From: Curtobacterium pusillum | GTDB taxonomy: Bacteria > Actinomycetota > Actinomycetes > Actinomycetales > Microbacteriaceae | DNA: 64,000 nt | Direction: 5' to 3' | Assembly: GCA_002025645.1 (NCBI GenBank) | Contig: CP018783.1 | Coordinates: 2,480,001-2,544,000 of the forward strand | Shown: piece after piece, positions 1 through 8,154 of the stretch | How the letters are laid out: every line of letters starts with the position of its first letter | Position numbering within the stretch: the first letter of the stretch is position 1 | Position numbers and translations under genes: made by a program | The notes under the pieces: model-generated | What the model was told of the DNA's origin: nothing | What the model saw: only the letters and a program-made list of their open reading frames with translations | Databases searched by the model: none

Positions 1-288
1 TTCGCCAAGACCATGCCGCTGACGAACTACCTGCACGTGAAGAACTACACGCGGGACGAAGCGGGCGACGGCAGCTGGGCGACGAGCGCGCCGAGCACGA
101 TGGAGGCCGGGCTCATCAACTACCGCCAGGTCCTCCGCGACGCCGTCGCCGACGGGTTCCGCGGGATCGTCATGACGGAGCAGTACGGCGGGGACAGCCT
201 CGGTGTCTGCGCCACCAACCAGCAGTACATCCGTTCCGTGCTCGCCACCACGAGCGTGGGCACGAAGCACGAAGGAGCAACACGATGA
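1..288 (+). CDS. C-terminal part of a xylose-isomerase-like TIM-barrel protein, 5' truncated
   Basis: The frame is open from the first base to a TGA at 286-288 and gives the last 95 residues of a protein whose start lies outside the window. The segment HVKNY followed later by INYRQVLRDAV and FRGIVMTEQYGGDS resembles the C-terminal strands of sugar isomerase/epimerase-type TIM barrels (AP endonuclease family 2 fold). The stop codon overlaps the ATG of the next gene, so the two are co-translated. In this operon it could be an isomerase or, by analogy with 3-oxo-isoapionate decarboxylases of the same fold, a decarboxylase. The active-site half of the protein is missing, so the reaction cannot be decided here. 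Confidence 0.75.
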   Translation, partial: FAKTMPLTNYLHVKNYTRDEAGDGSWATSAPSTMEAGLINYRQVLRDAVADGFRGIVMTEQYGGDSLGVCATNQQYIRSVLATTSVGTKHEGATR

Positions 289-1238
289 GCACCCTCGACA
301 TCGCCGTCGTCGGGTCCGGGTACATGGGCGGCGGGATCGCCCAGGTCCTCGCCCTCGCCGGCCACACCGTCCGGATCGCGGACGTCTCCGCCGAGATCGC
401 CGCGTCCAACCGCGCACGGCTCATCGCGGAGACGGAGCAGTTCGTCGCGGACGGCCTGTTCCCCGCGGACGCCGTGTCGCGCGTCGACGCCCACCTCAGC
501 GCCGCGACGTCCATCGAGGAAGCGGTCGCCACGGCCGAGTTCATCGAGGAAGCCGTGCCCGAGAAGCTCGAGATCAAGCACGCGACCCTCCGCCGGATCA
601 GCGAGGCCGCCCGCCCCGACGCCGTGATCGGCTCGAACACCTCGACGATCCTCATCGCGTCACTCGCCGAGGTCGTGGTCGGACCGGAGCGGTTCCTCGG
701 CGTCCACTTCTCGAACCCCGCCCCGTTCATCCCCGGCGTCGAGCTCATCCCTCACCCGACGACGAACGAGCACGCGATCGAGGTCGGCGAGGCCGTCGTC
801 GCCGCCACGGGCAAGCAGTCCGCGCGGGTCAAGGACTCGACCGGGTTCGTCCTCAACCGGCTGCAGTACGCCCTGTTCGAGGAGGCCACGAAGATCGCCG
901 ACGAGGGCATCGCCAGCCCCGACGACATCGACACGATCGTCCGGACCACCTTCGGGTTCCGCCTGCCGTTCTTCGGCCCCTTCGCGATCGCCGACATGGC
1001 GGGGCTCGACGTCTACGCGTTCTGCTTCGAGTCGCTGCAGACCCGCTGGCCCGAGCGCTTCGCGACCCCCGCGTCGCTGCAGCAGCACGTCGACGCTGGC
1101 GAGCTCGGCACGAAGTCCGGTGCGGGGTACCTCGAGGTGCCCGCCGACCGGACACCGGAGCTCGTTGCCTACCGGAACAAGGCGTACGTCGCCATGCAGA
1201 AGCTCCTCGACGAGCTCGGCCCGGCACCGATCCACTGA
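285..1238 (+). CDS. 3-hydroxyacyl-CoA dehydrogenase family protein (L-gulonate 3-dehydrogenase-like)
   Basis: This is a 317-residue NAD-dependent dehydrogenase. The N-terminal Rossmann fold shows the GSGYMGGGIA nucleotide-binding loop at about residues 10-19. The family signature around HFSNPAPFIPGVELI follows near residue 145, and a helical C-terminal domain begins around GFVLNRLQYALFEEA. The length matches L-gulonate 3-dehydrogenase/lambda-crystallin better than the multifunctional fatty-acid enzymes. Its neighbours are a TIM-barrel isomerase, an SDR, a sugar-acid-type permease and a ketose kinase, so a sugar acid or polyol is a more likely substrate than an acyl-CoA. A GGAG ribosome site lies 8 bases before the ATG, which overlaps the preceding stop codon. 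The exact substrate is unknown. Confidence 0.85.
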   Translation: MSTLDIAVVGSGYMGGGIAQVLALAGHTVRIADVSAEIAASNRARLIAETEQFVADGLFPADAVSRVDAHLSAATSIEEAVATAEFIEEAVPEKLEIKHATLRRISEAARPDAVIGSNTSTILIASLAEVVVGPERFLGVHFSNPAPFIPGVELIPHPTTNEHAIEVGEAVVAATGKQSARVKDSTGFVLNRLQYALFEEATKIADEGIASPDDIDTIVRTTFGFRLPFFGPFAIADMAGLDVYAFCFESLQTRWPERFATPASLQQHVDAGELGTKSGAGYLEVPADRTPELVAYRNKAYVAMQKLLDELGPAPIH

Positions 1239-1249
1239 GGGGACAGACC

Positions 1250-2017
1250 ATGAGCGACCAGAACCAGGACCACACCGTCGTCCTCACCGGAGCGGCCTCA
1301 CCGCGGGGCATCGGCCGGGCGACCGCCCACCACCTCGCGGAGGCGGGCTGGAACGTCGGGATCATCGACCTCGACCAGACCGCGAGCGAGCAGGTCGCCG
1401 CGGAGATCCGCGAGCAGCACGGCGTCCGGGCCGTGGGCGCTGGAGCGAACGTCGCCGACGAGTCCGCCGTCCGTGCTGCCTTCGACACGATCGAGGCGCA
1501 GCTACCGCGCGTCACCGCGCTCGTGAACCTCGCCGGGGTGTCCTCGGCGCACGCCTACCTCGACCTGCCCGAGGGGGAGTGGCACCGCGTGCTGTCGATC
1601 AACCTCGACGGCGTGCACTTCGCGAGCCTGCGAGCGGCGGAGTCGATGGTGCAGCACGGCTACGGACGCATCGTGAACCTGTCGTCCGTCTCCGCCCAGC
1701 GCGGCGGCGGGACCTTCAGCAAGACGCCGTACACGGTCGCCAAGGCCGGCGTGATCGGTCTGACCCGCGGTCTCGCCCGGGAGCTCGGACCGAAGGGCGT
1801 CACGGTCAATGCGATCGCCCCCGGGCCGATCGACACGGACATCATGGGCGGCACGCTGTCCGAGGAGCGGAAGGTCGAGCTGGCCGCCGACGGGGTCCTG
1901 CCCCGGATCGGGACGCCGCGGGACATCGCGGCCGCTGTCGCCTACCTCATCGGCGAGGACGCCGGGTTCGTCACCGGTCAGACGCTGAACGTCGACGGCG
2001 GCCTGTACATGCACTAG
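1250..2017 (+). CDS. SDR family NAD(P)-dependent oxidoreductase
   Basis: This is a classical short-chain dehydrogenase of 255 residues. It has the cofactor loop TGAASPRGIG near the N terminus, the NLAG motif, the catalytic Ser in NLSSVSA and the Tyr-Lys pair in PYTVAKAG. The C-terminal GQTLNVDGG strand is also typical. The ATG at 1250 follows a GAGGGG ribosome site 11 bases after the previous stop, so it belongs to the same operon. With a second dehydrogenase and a DhaK-type kinase beside it, oxidation of a polyol or sugar-acid hydroxyl to a ketone is the likely role. The substrate cannot be read from the sequence. Confidence 0.9.
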   Translation: MSDQNQDHTVVLTGAASPRGIGRATAHHLAEAGWNVGIIDLDQTASEQVAAEIREQHGVRAVGAGANVADESAVRAAFDTIEAQLPRVTALVNLAGVSSAHAYLDLPEGEWHRVLSINLDGVHFASLRAAESMVQHGYGRIVNLSSVSAQRGGGTFSKTPYTVAKAGVIGLTRGLARELGPKGVTVNAIAPGPIDTDIMGGTLSEERKVELAADGVLPRIGTPRDIAAAVAYLIGEDAGFVTGQTLNVDGGLYMH

Positions 2018-2059
2018 ACGGAACCGCCTGCGGTTCGCGTGCCGACGGCACGAGACGAG

Positions 2060-2076
2060 CCGCGCCTCCAGGCCGG
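2060..2076 (+). repeat. Dispersed 17-bp repeat, exact copy
   Basis: CCGCGCCTCCAGGCCGG lies between the SDR and permease genes, 65 bases before the permease start. It is one of seven exact copies of CCGYGCCTCCAGGCCGG in the window. Confidence 0.85.
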
Positions 2077-2140
2077 ACAGCCGACCGACGGTCGACGCCG
2101 GCCGACCCGAAGAACCGACCATGATCGCGAAGGAGCGACC

Positions 2141-3520
2141 GTGTCCTCATCCCTGCCCGCCCTGGGGTCCACCCACGACCCCGCCCTGAAGTCGGCCATC
2201 GGCAAGGCGACGAAGCACCTCATGCCGATGCTCGTCATCCTGTACTTCGTCGCGTTCCTCGACCGTACGAACGTCGGCTTCGCCGAGGAGGCCCTGAGCG
2301 TCGACCGCGGCATCTCCGACGCCGCCTTCGCGCTCGGCGCCGGCATCTTCTTCATCGGCTACGCGATCTTCGAGATCCCGTCGAACCTGCTCCTCAAGCG
2401 GTTCGGGGCGCGCTTCTGGCTCGCCCGGATCGCGGTCACGTGGGGCATCGTCGCCGCGCTGTTCGCCTTCACGACGAACGACACGATGTTCATCGTCCTG
2501 CGGTTCGTCCTCGGTGTGACCGAGGCGGGACTGTTCCCCGGCGTGATCATGTACCTGTCCGAGTGGTTCCCGAACAAGGTGCGCGTGCGGATGTTCGCCA
2601 TCTTCTACCTGGCGCAGCCGTTCTCGCAGATGATCGGTGCACCGCTGTCCGGCGGTCTGCTGAGCTTCGGTGACCAGGCCACGCCGTTCCACGGCTGGCA
2701 GGTCATGTTCTTCGGCGAGGGCCTCCTCGCGGTGCTCGCCGGCATCGCCGCCCTGGTGTTCCTGACGAACAGTCCGCAGCAGGCGAAGTGGCTGGAACCG
2801 GGGGAGAAGGACTCGCTCACCGCGGCGATGGCGCGGGAGGACACGGCGCGCAGTGCTGACGGTCCGACGGGCATCTGGAAGGCGATGGCGAGCGGGCGCG
2901 TCTGGTACTTCACGATCATCTACTTCTGCCTGCAGGTCGCCGTCTACGGCACGACGTTCTACCTGCCGCAGCAGGTCTCCGCGCTGCTCGGGCAGGACGT
3001 CGGCTGGCAGGTCGGCCTCGTCGCGGCGATCCCGTGGCTCGTCGGTCTGGTCGCCTGCTACCTCGTGGGCTCGAAGGCCGACACGGTCGGGCGCCGCCGA
3101 CGCTGGGGGACGCTGTTCTACGTCACCACCGGGCTGTCGATCCTCGGGTCGGCGTGGGCCGGGGCGAACGGGCAGCCGATCCTCGGCATCGTGTTCATCA
3201 CCCTGGCGGTGGCGAGCTTCCTCGCGGTGGGGCCGATCACGTGGGCGTACCCGACGGCGTTCCTCACGGGCGCGGCGGCGGCCGCTGGCATCGGTCTGAT
3301 CAACTCGCTCGGCAACCTCGGCGGGTTCGTCGCACCCATCATGCGGACCGCGATCAACGAGGTCGTCCCGACGGACAGCGGGGCGTTCGGCATCGTGTCG
3401 CTCGGGGTCCTGGCGTTCGTGGCCGCGGTGATGATCTTCTGCACGAAGTTCTTCCGCGGTGCGAAGGCCGACGAGCTGCTCGACACCACCCACGTGCGCA
3501 CGCAGGGAGACGAGCGATGA
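2141..3520 (+). CDS. MFS transporter, anion:cation symporter (ACS) family
   Basis: The 459-residue protein has the alternating hydrophobic pattern of a 12-helix major facilitator. Its first helix carries LYFVAFLDRTNVGFA, the hallmark of the ACS group that imports organic and sugar acids with protons (tartrate, galactarate, 4-hydroxyphenylacetate and similar). The GTG at 2141 is chosen because AAGGAG stands 5 bases before it and the conserved N terminus begins just after; an earlier in-frame ATG at 2039 would add a non-hydrophobic leader made of intergenic sequence. The gene ends in a 4-base overlap with the kinase gene. The family membership argues that the operon substrate is an acid. Confidence 0.88.
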   Translation: MSSSLPALGSTHDPALKSAIGKATKHLMPMLVILYFVAFLDRTNVGFAEEALSVDRGISDAAFALGAGIFFIGYAIFEIPSNLLLKRFGARFWLARIAVTWGIVAALFAFTTNDTMFIVLRFVLGVTEAGLFPGVIMYLSEWFPNKVRVRMFAIFYLAQPFSQMIGAPLSGGLLSFGDQATPFHGWQVMFFGEGLLAVLAGIAALVFLTNSPQQAKWLEPGEKDSLTAAMAREDTARSADGPTGIWKAMASGRVWYFTIIYFCLQVAVYGTTFYLPQQVSALLGQDVGWQVGLVAAIPWLVGLVACYLVGSKADTVGRRRRWGTLFYVTTGLSILGSAWAGANGQPILGIVFITLAVASFLAVGPITWAYPTAFLTGAAAAAGIGLINSLGNLGGFVAPIMRTAINEVVPTDSGAFGIVSLGVLAFVAAVMIFCTKFFRGAKADELLDTTHVRTQGDER

Positions 3521-5223
3521 CGCGGCTGTTCAACGACCCGGCGGACTTCGCGGACGAGGCCACCGACGGCTTCGTCGCGGCGAACGAGCGGTGGGTGCGG
3601 CGGGTGCACGGCGGCGTCGCGCGGTCGACGACGTCGCCGGACGGCACGGTCGCCCTGGTGATCGGCGGCGGATCTGGGCACTACCCGGCGTTCGGCGGCC
3701 TCGTCGGGCACGGGCTGGCGGCCGGTGCGGCGATGGGGAACCTGTTCGCGAGCCCGAGCGCGCAGCAGGTGACGGCCGTCGCGCGGGCAAGTGAGCACGG
3801 CGGCGGGGTCCTGCTGAGCTACGGCAACTACGCGGGCGACGTCCTGAACTTCGACGCCGCGTCGCGGACGCTCGAGGCGGACGGGATCCCGGTCCGCACG
3901 GTCCGCGTCACCGACGACGTCACGTCGGCACCGGCCGAGCGCCGGCACGAGCGCCGGGGCATCGCGGGCGACCTCTGCGTCTTCAAGGTCGCCGGTGCCG
4001 CGGCGGAACGCGGCGACGACCTCGACACGGTGACGGCCATCGCGGACCGCGCGAACGACCGGACCCGGTCCTTCGGCGTCGCGTTCTCCGGGTGCTCCCT
4101 GCCCGGCGCCGAGGAACCGCTGTTCGAGGTGCCCGAGGGCCGCATGGCGGTCGGGATGGGCATCCACGGCGAACGCGGCATCGACGAGACCGACGTCCCG
4201 ACGGCGGACGAGCTGGCGACCCTGCTCGTCGCGCGGCTGCTCGACGAACTCCCGGACGGGGTCACCGCCGCGGGATCCCGCGCCGTGCCGATCCTCAACG
4301 GGCTCGGGAGCGTGAAGTACGAGGAGCTCTTCGTCGTCTACCGGTCCGTCCAGCGGCTGCTCGGTGAGGCGGGCGTCGTGCTCGTCGAACCCGAGGTCGG
4401 GGAACTCGTCACGAGCTTCGACATGGCCGGGGTCTCGCTGACGCTGTTCTGGCTGGACGACGAACTCGAGGAGCTCTGGGCAGCACCAGCCGACACCCCC
4501 GCGTACCGGAAGGGCGGTGCCGTCACGCAGGAACGCGTCGCCGCGTCCGTCGCGGCGGCCGAGGCGACACCCGACGCGGTCGGCCCGGCGAGTGACGACT
4601 CCCGTGCCGTCGCCGAACGCGTCGCCACCGGCTTCGCCGCCGTCCGCACGCTGCTCGACGAGCAGGCCGACGAGCTCGGCCGGATCGACGCCGTCGCGGG
4701 CGACGGCGACCACGGCATCGGCATGCAGCGCGGTTCGCACGCCGCGGCCGACGCGGCATCCGGTGCGGTCGGACGCGGAGCCGGAGCGGGTTCCGTGCTG
4801 CGGATCGCCGGAGACGCGTGGTCCGACAGAGCCGGCGGCACGTCCGGTGCGATCTGGGGAGCCGCCCTGGAGGCACTGGGTCGCGTCATCGGGGACGACC
4901 AGCGTCCGTCGGGTGCCACCGTCGCACAGGCCGTCGGTGCGGCCACCGAGGCGGTGCTCGCCTTCGGCGCGACGGTCGGCGACAAGACGATGGTGGACGC
5001 GCTGGTCCCGTTCGACGAGGTCCTCCGGTCGCGGATCGACGAGGGGGCGCCGCTCGCCGAGGCCTGGCGAGCGGCTGCCGTCGCGGCAAGGACCGCTGCG
5101 GACGGGACCGCCGAACTGCTCCCGCGGATGGGTCGGGCGCGCACGCACGCCGAGCACGCCGTGGGGACGCCGGACCCGGGTGCGGTGTCCTTCGCGCTGA
5201 TCGTGGAGACGGTCGCGCCGTGA
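3517..5223 (+). CDS. Dihydroxyacetone kinase-type ketose kinase, DhaK-DhaL fusion
   Basis: This single 568-residue chain joins a DhaK substrate domain (about 1-330) to a DhaL ATP-binding domain (about 370-568), the arrangement of ATP-dependent rather than PTS-dependent kinases. The DhaK part shows GGGSGHYPAF near residue 50 and the substrate-binding histidine in GMGIHGERG at about residue 217. The DhaL part has the metal-binding GDGDHGIG. Members of this family phosphorylate dihydroxyacetone, L- or D-erythrulose and related short ketoses. The next gene is a triosephosphate isomerase homologue. That pairing is known from tetritol and apionate pathways, where L-erythrulose kinase works with L-erythrulose-1-phosphate isomerase, so erythrulose is a good candidate. 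Confidence 0.88.
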   Translation: MTRLFNDPADFADEATDGFVAANERWVRRVHGGVARSTTSPDGTVALVIGGGSGHYPAFGGLVGHGLAAGAAMGNLFASPSAQQVTAVARASEHGGGVLLSYGNYAGDVLNFDAASRTLEADGIPVRTVRVTDDVTSAPAERRHERRGIAGDLCVFKVAGAAAERGDDLDTVTAIADRANDRTRSFGVAFSGCSLPGAEEPLFEVPEGRMAVGMGIHGERGIDETDVPTADELATLLVARLLDELPDGVTAAGSRAVPILNGLGSVKYEELFVVYRSVQRLLGEAGVVLVEPEVGELVTSFDMAGVSLTLFWLDDELEELWAAPADTPAYRKGGAVTQERVAASVAAAEATPDAVGPASDDSRAVAERVATGFAAVRTLLDEQADELGRIDAVAGDGDHGIGMQRGSHAAADAASGAVGRGAGAGSVLRIAGDAWSDRAGGTSGAIWGAALEALGRVIGDDQRPSGATVAQAVGAATEAVLAFGATVGDKTMVDALVPFDEVLRSRIDEGAPLAEAWRAAAVAARTAADGTAELLPRMGRARTHAEHAVGTPDPGAVSFALIVETVAP

Positions 5224-5987
5224 TCACGATCGGGGTGTCGCTGAAGACGTACTTCTCGCACGCGCGGACGCTCGCGTGGGCGGCCGACGTCGCGGACACC
5301 GCACGGCGGCACCCCGCGCTCCGGTCCGGCGCGGCGACGCTGTTCGTCGTACCGACCTTCCCGGCGCTGGTCCCCGTGCGCCAGGTGCTCGGGGACGCAC
5401 CGGTCCTGCTCGGCGCGCAGGACCTGTCGTGGGCCGATGCGGGGGCGTACACGGGCGAGGTCACGGGCGCGGAACTCCGGGAGATCGGGGTCGACCTGGT
5501 CGAGATCGGGCACGCGGAGCGGCGCTCCCTGTTCCACGAGACGGACGACGAGATCGCGGGGAAGGTGCACGCCGCCTTCCGCAACCACCTGCGTCCGTTG
5601 CTCTGCGTCGGTGAGGCGACCCGTGCCTCCAGGCCGGAGACGATCGCCGAGGTGACGGCGCAGCTCGACCGGGCCGTCTCGACGGCCGTCGCCGACGGTC
5701 TGGCGGGTCCGCTCACCGTGGCGTACGAGCCCGTCTGGGCCATCGGTGCGCCGGCGCCGGCGCCGGACGAGCACGTCGTCGACGTGCTCGTCGGCATCGA
5801 GGCGCACCTCGCATGCCGACCGGAGCTCGTCGGCAGCACCGTCATCTACGGCGGCAGCGCCGGGCCGGGGCTGCTCACCCGTGGACGGGGGCGCATCGGC
5901 GGTCTGTTCCTCGGCCGGTTCGCGCACGACCCTGCGGTGATCGGAACGATCCTCGACGAGGTCCAGGCGCTGGCGACCGCGCGCTAG
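5220..5987 (+). CDS. Triosephosphate isomerase family protein, possibly a tetrulose-phosphate isomerase
   Basis: The 255-residue protein keeps the isomerase catalytic triad: Lys9 in SLKTYF, His98 in IGHAERR and Glu170 in AYEPVWAIG. It departs from glycolytic TpiA at the N terminus (SLKTYF where TpiA has NWKMN) and in GHAERR for GHSERR. Paralogues with such changes include L-erythrulose-1-phosphate isomerases. The GTG start overlaps the kinase stop in GTGA, so the two are coupled. A copy of the 17-bp repeat at 5621-5637 is translated inside the gene as RASRPE just after the CVGE motif. A glycolytic tpiA would be expected beside gap and pgk, which are not here. Confidence 0.85.
   Translation: MITIGVSLKTYFSHARTLAWAADVADTARRHPALRSGAATLFVVPTFPALVPVRQVLGDAPVLLGAQDLSWADAGAYTGEVTGAELREIGVDLVEIGHAERRSLFHETDDEIAGKVHAAFRNHLRPLLCVGEATRASRPETIAEVTAQLDRAVSTAVADGLAGPLTVAYEPVWAIGAPAPAPDEHVVDVLVGIEAHLACRPELVGSTVIYGGSAGPGLLTRGRGRIGGLFLGRFAHDPAVIGTILDEVQALATAR
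5621..5637 (+). repeat. Dispersed 17-bp repeat, exact copy inside the isomerase gene
   Basis: CCGTGCCTCCAGGCCGG lies within the coding frame and is read as part of TRASRPE. It falls in a surface-loop region of the isomerase fold, after the conserved CVGE. Confidence 0.85.
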
Positions 5988-6658
5988 GACTCGTCGCGGG
6001 CGCCGGCCAGTCCGTGGTCGTGCGCGTACACGACGAGCTGCACGCGGTCGCGCAGCGCGAGCTTCCCGAGGATGCTCGAGATCTGCGTCTTCACGGTCGA
6101 CTCCGTGACGAACTCCTTCGCCGCGATCTCCGCGTTCGACAGTCCGCGCGAGGCCCAGCCGAACACGATGCGCTCCCGGTCCGTCAGGGTCTGGAACGCT
6201 GGCGGCTGGGGGGCCGGCGCCCGCTCGACGTCGGCGCCGAACAGCTGGGAGAGGTCGTTCGGCGCGATCACCGAACTCCCCTCGTGCACGGCCCGCACGG
6301 CCGCGAACAGGAACGGCGGCGTGGTGTCCTTGAGCAGGAAGCCGCTGGCACCGAGTCGGATCGCGGTGGCCGCCGCCGGGTCGAGGCCGAACGTCGTCAG
6401 GACGATCACGCGCGGGAGCGGCCCGTCGACCGCGCCGGAGAACAGCTGCCGGACCGTCTCGACGCCGTCCATCCCGGCCATGCGCATGTCGAGCAGCACC
6501 ACGTCGGGTCGGAGTTCCGGGACGGCGGCGAGGGCCTCGGCACCGTCGGAGGCCTCACCGACCACCACCATGTCGTCCTGGGCGTCGAGGACGACTCGGA
6601 GGCCGGCGCGGAAGAGCGCCTGGTCGTCGGTGAGCAGGATGCGGATCGGATCGGTCAT
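5984..6658 (-). CDS. Two-component response regulator, NarL/LuxR family
   Basis: The 224-residue regulator has a receiver domain (about 1-125) with acidic residues in LLTDDQ, the phosphoacceptor Asp in VVLLDMRM and the conserved Lys in FLLKDT. A LuxR-type helix-turn-helix follows (about 155-215; LTDRERIVFGWASRGLSNAEIA). The ATG overlaps the stop of the histidine kinase gene in ATGA, so the pair is co-translated. Its stop codon shares the bases CTAG at 5984-5987 with the convergent isomerase gene. The HisKA_3 type kinase partner suggests an envelope or antibiotic stress role, but no target site is visible. Confidence 0.93.
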   Translation of the reverse strand: MTDPIRILLTDDQALFRAGLRVVLDAQDDMVVVGEASDGAEALAAVPELRPDVVLLDMRMAGMDGVETVRQLFSGAVDGPLPRVIVLTTFGLDPAAATAIRLGASGFLLKDTTPPFLFAAVRAVHEGSSVIAPNDLSQLFGADVERAPAPQPPAFQTLTDRERIVFGWASRGLSNAEIAAKEFVTESTVKTQISSILGKLALRDRVQLVVYAHDHGLAGARDES

Positions 6659-7935
6659 CGGTTGGTCCCCCCATGGACGTCGAACGGGATGCGGGCGCGT
6701 GCTGCGAACACGTCGTCCAGGACGGCGGCGTCGAACGACCCGCCGAGCGTGCTGAGCCGGGACTGCATCCCGGCGAGGCCGCGACCGGAACCGCGGGTGG
6801 TCGGAGCGGGCAGCACGACGGGGCCGGTGCCGACGGCGGTGCCCGCGGTGGCGTCCGCGGCGGCGCCGGTCGTCCCGGGGACCACGTTCTCCACCTCGAG
6901 GACCAGGTCGGCGGACCGCCAGGTCTCCCGCACCGTGACGGGCATGCCCGGAGCACCGTGCCGGAGGGCGTTCGTGAGCATCTCCTGCAGGACGCGGCGC
7001 GCGGCGGTCCCGCTCTCCGGGCCGAGTGTCACCGGGGTCCCGCGGACGGCGTGGTCGACGTCGACCCCGGCCTCGCGGATGCCCTGCACGATCTCGTCGA
7101 GCGACCCCGGGTCCGTTGCGGCGCCGGAACCGTCGATGTGCCCGAGCACCTGCCGGACCTCGACGAGGGAGCTCCGGGCGGTGCTGGCGATGGTGGCGCT
7201 GACCTCGCGGATGCGGGCCTCGTCGTCGAGGAACGGCACCGAGTCGGCCTGCGCGATGATCACCGCGAGCGAGTGCCCGACCACGTCGTGCACGTCGCGG
7301 GCGATGTCAGCGCGGATGCGTTCCGACTCGGCCTCGTCGATCGCGCGGGTGGCTGTGGCCTCGGCCTCGGTGGCGACCGCCTCGGCGCGGGACGCGGCGG
7401 CCTCGGCGTCCGCTCGGCGTTCCGACTCGCGGTCACGGGACCGGAACGCCCGCACGGCGACACCGCCGGCCCAGACGCCCAGCAGTGCGGTGACCGGGGC
7501 GGCCATCGCGAGGAACGCCTGGTCGCGCGGGCCGTTGATGAGCACCAGGAACCGGAAGCCGGTCAGGGCGAGGTACGCGGTCGCACCGATCCCGGCGACG
7601 AACGCCAGGAGCCCGGAGACGATGACCTCGGTCCGGGACCCGACCACGGCCGCGGTGCCGATCACGACGAAGATGGCGAGGTCCACCAGGGACGGGCGTT
7701 CGCCACCGCCGACCTGGACGATCCCGAGGACGACGACCATGAGCATCGCCGCGGACGGCGACACTCGACGGAGCGCGATCGCCCCGGACGCTGCGAGGAC
7801 GGCGAAGAAGCTCGCGTGCTCGAGCTCGAGGTCGATGGGGAGCAGGAAGACGAACGCCGCGAAGACCGCCCAGGCCACGTCGACGACGATCGAACGGGTG
7901 GCGAGCGGCCGGATGAACGTGCGCCGTTCCGTCAC
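6655..7935 (-). CDS. Sensor histidine kinase, HisKA_3 type
   Basis: The 426-residue protein starts with several hydrophobic helices (about residues 15-150), then a charged, Ala/Glu-rich coiled coil. The dimerisation/phosphoacceptor block DIARDVHDVVGHSLAVII comes next, and the ATPase N box EMLTNALRHG follows. The last part carries GRGLAGMQSRL, the G box of this family. The GTG at 7935 is preferred because the hydrophobic N terminus begins soon after it, while upstream in-frame sequence is Arg-rich and overlaps the small gene at 7970-8071. It forms an operon with the response regulator, which it presumably phosphorylates. Confidence 0.9.
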   Translation of the reverse strand: MTERRTFIRPLATRSIVVDVAWAVFAAFVFLLPIDLELEHASFFAVLAASGAIALRRVSPSAAMLMVVVLGIVQVGGGERPSLVDLAIFVVIGTAAVVGSRTEVIVSGLLAFVAGIGATAYLALTGFRFLVLINGPRDQAFLAMAAPVTALLGVWAGGVAVRAFRSRDRESERRADAEAAASRAEAVATEAEATATRAIDEAESERIRADIARDVHDVVGHSLAVIIAQADSVPFLDDEARIREVSATIASTARSSLVEVRQVLGHIDGSGAATDPGSLDEIVQGIREAGVDVDHAVRGTPVTLGPESGTAARRVLQEMLTNALRHGAPGMPVTVRETWRSADLVLEVENVVPGTTGAAADATAGTAVGTGPVVLPAPTTRGSGRGLAGMQSRLSTLGGSFDAAVLDDVFAARARIPFDVHGGTNR

Positions 7936-7969
7936 GGCTCGATCATCGCACGCGGGCGTGTCGGGGTAG

Positions 7970-8071
7970 TCACGGGACCGGCGACATCGCGATGAGGGCG
8001 GTGGCCGTGACCGCGACGATCGCGGCGCAGAGCAGCAGCGTGGCGATCGTGTGCTTCGTCGAGGACTCCAT
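7970..8071 (-). CDS. Putative 33-residue single-pass membrane peptide
   Basis: The ATG at 8069-8071 is preceded by GAGG about 8 bases upstream. The frame encodes a short charged N terminus (MESSTKHT), one hydrophobic helix of roughly 20 residues, and a TGA at 7970-7972. It sits between the VanY-like lipoprotein gene and the sensor kinase gene, all on the same strand with small gaps. A role as a small membrane partner of the sensor or the peptidase is possible, but nothing in the sequence names one. It may also be a chance frame. Confidence 0.4.
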   Translation of the reverse strand: MESSTKHTIATLLLCAAIVAVTATALIAMSPVP

Positions 8072-8154
8072 GCCACCAGCCTCGCGTCCCGGCGGGTGCA
8101 CGGCATCGGGCGCGAGGTGGAAGGCCTTCATCCCACCGGCTGAACCGCGGTCGG

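Noticed and set aside
5220..5987. Glycolytic triosephosphate isomerase (tpiA)
   Set aside because: The catalytic residues fit the family, but the altered N-terminal motif, the coupling to a ketose kinase and the absence of gap and pgk favour a pathway-specific paralogue.
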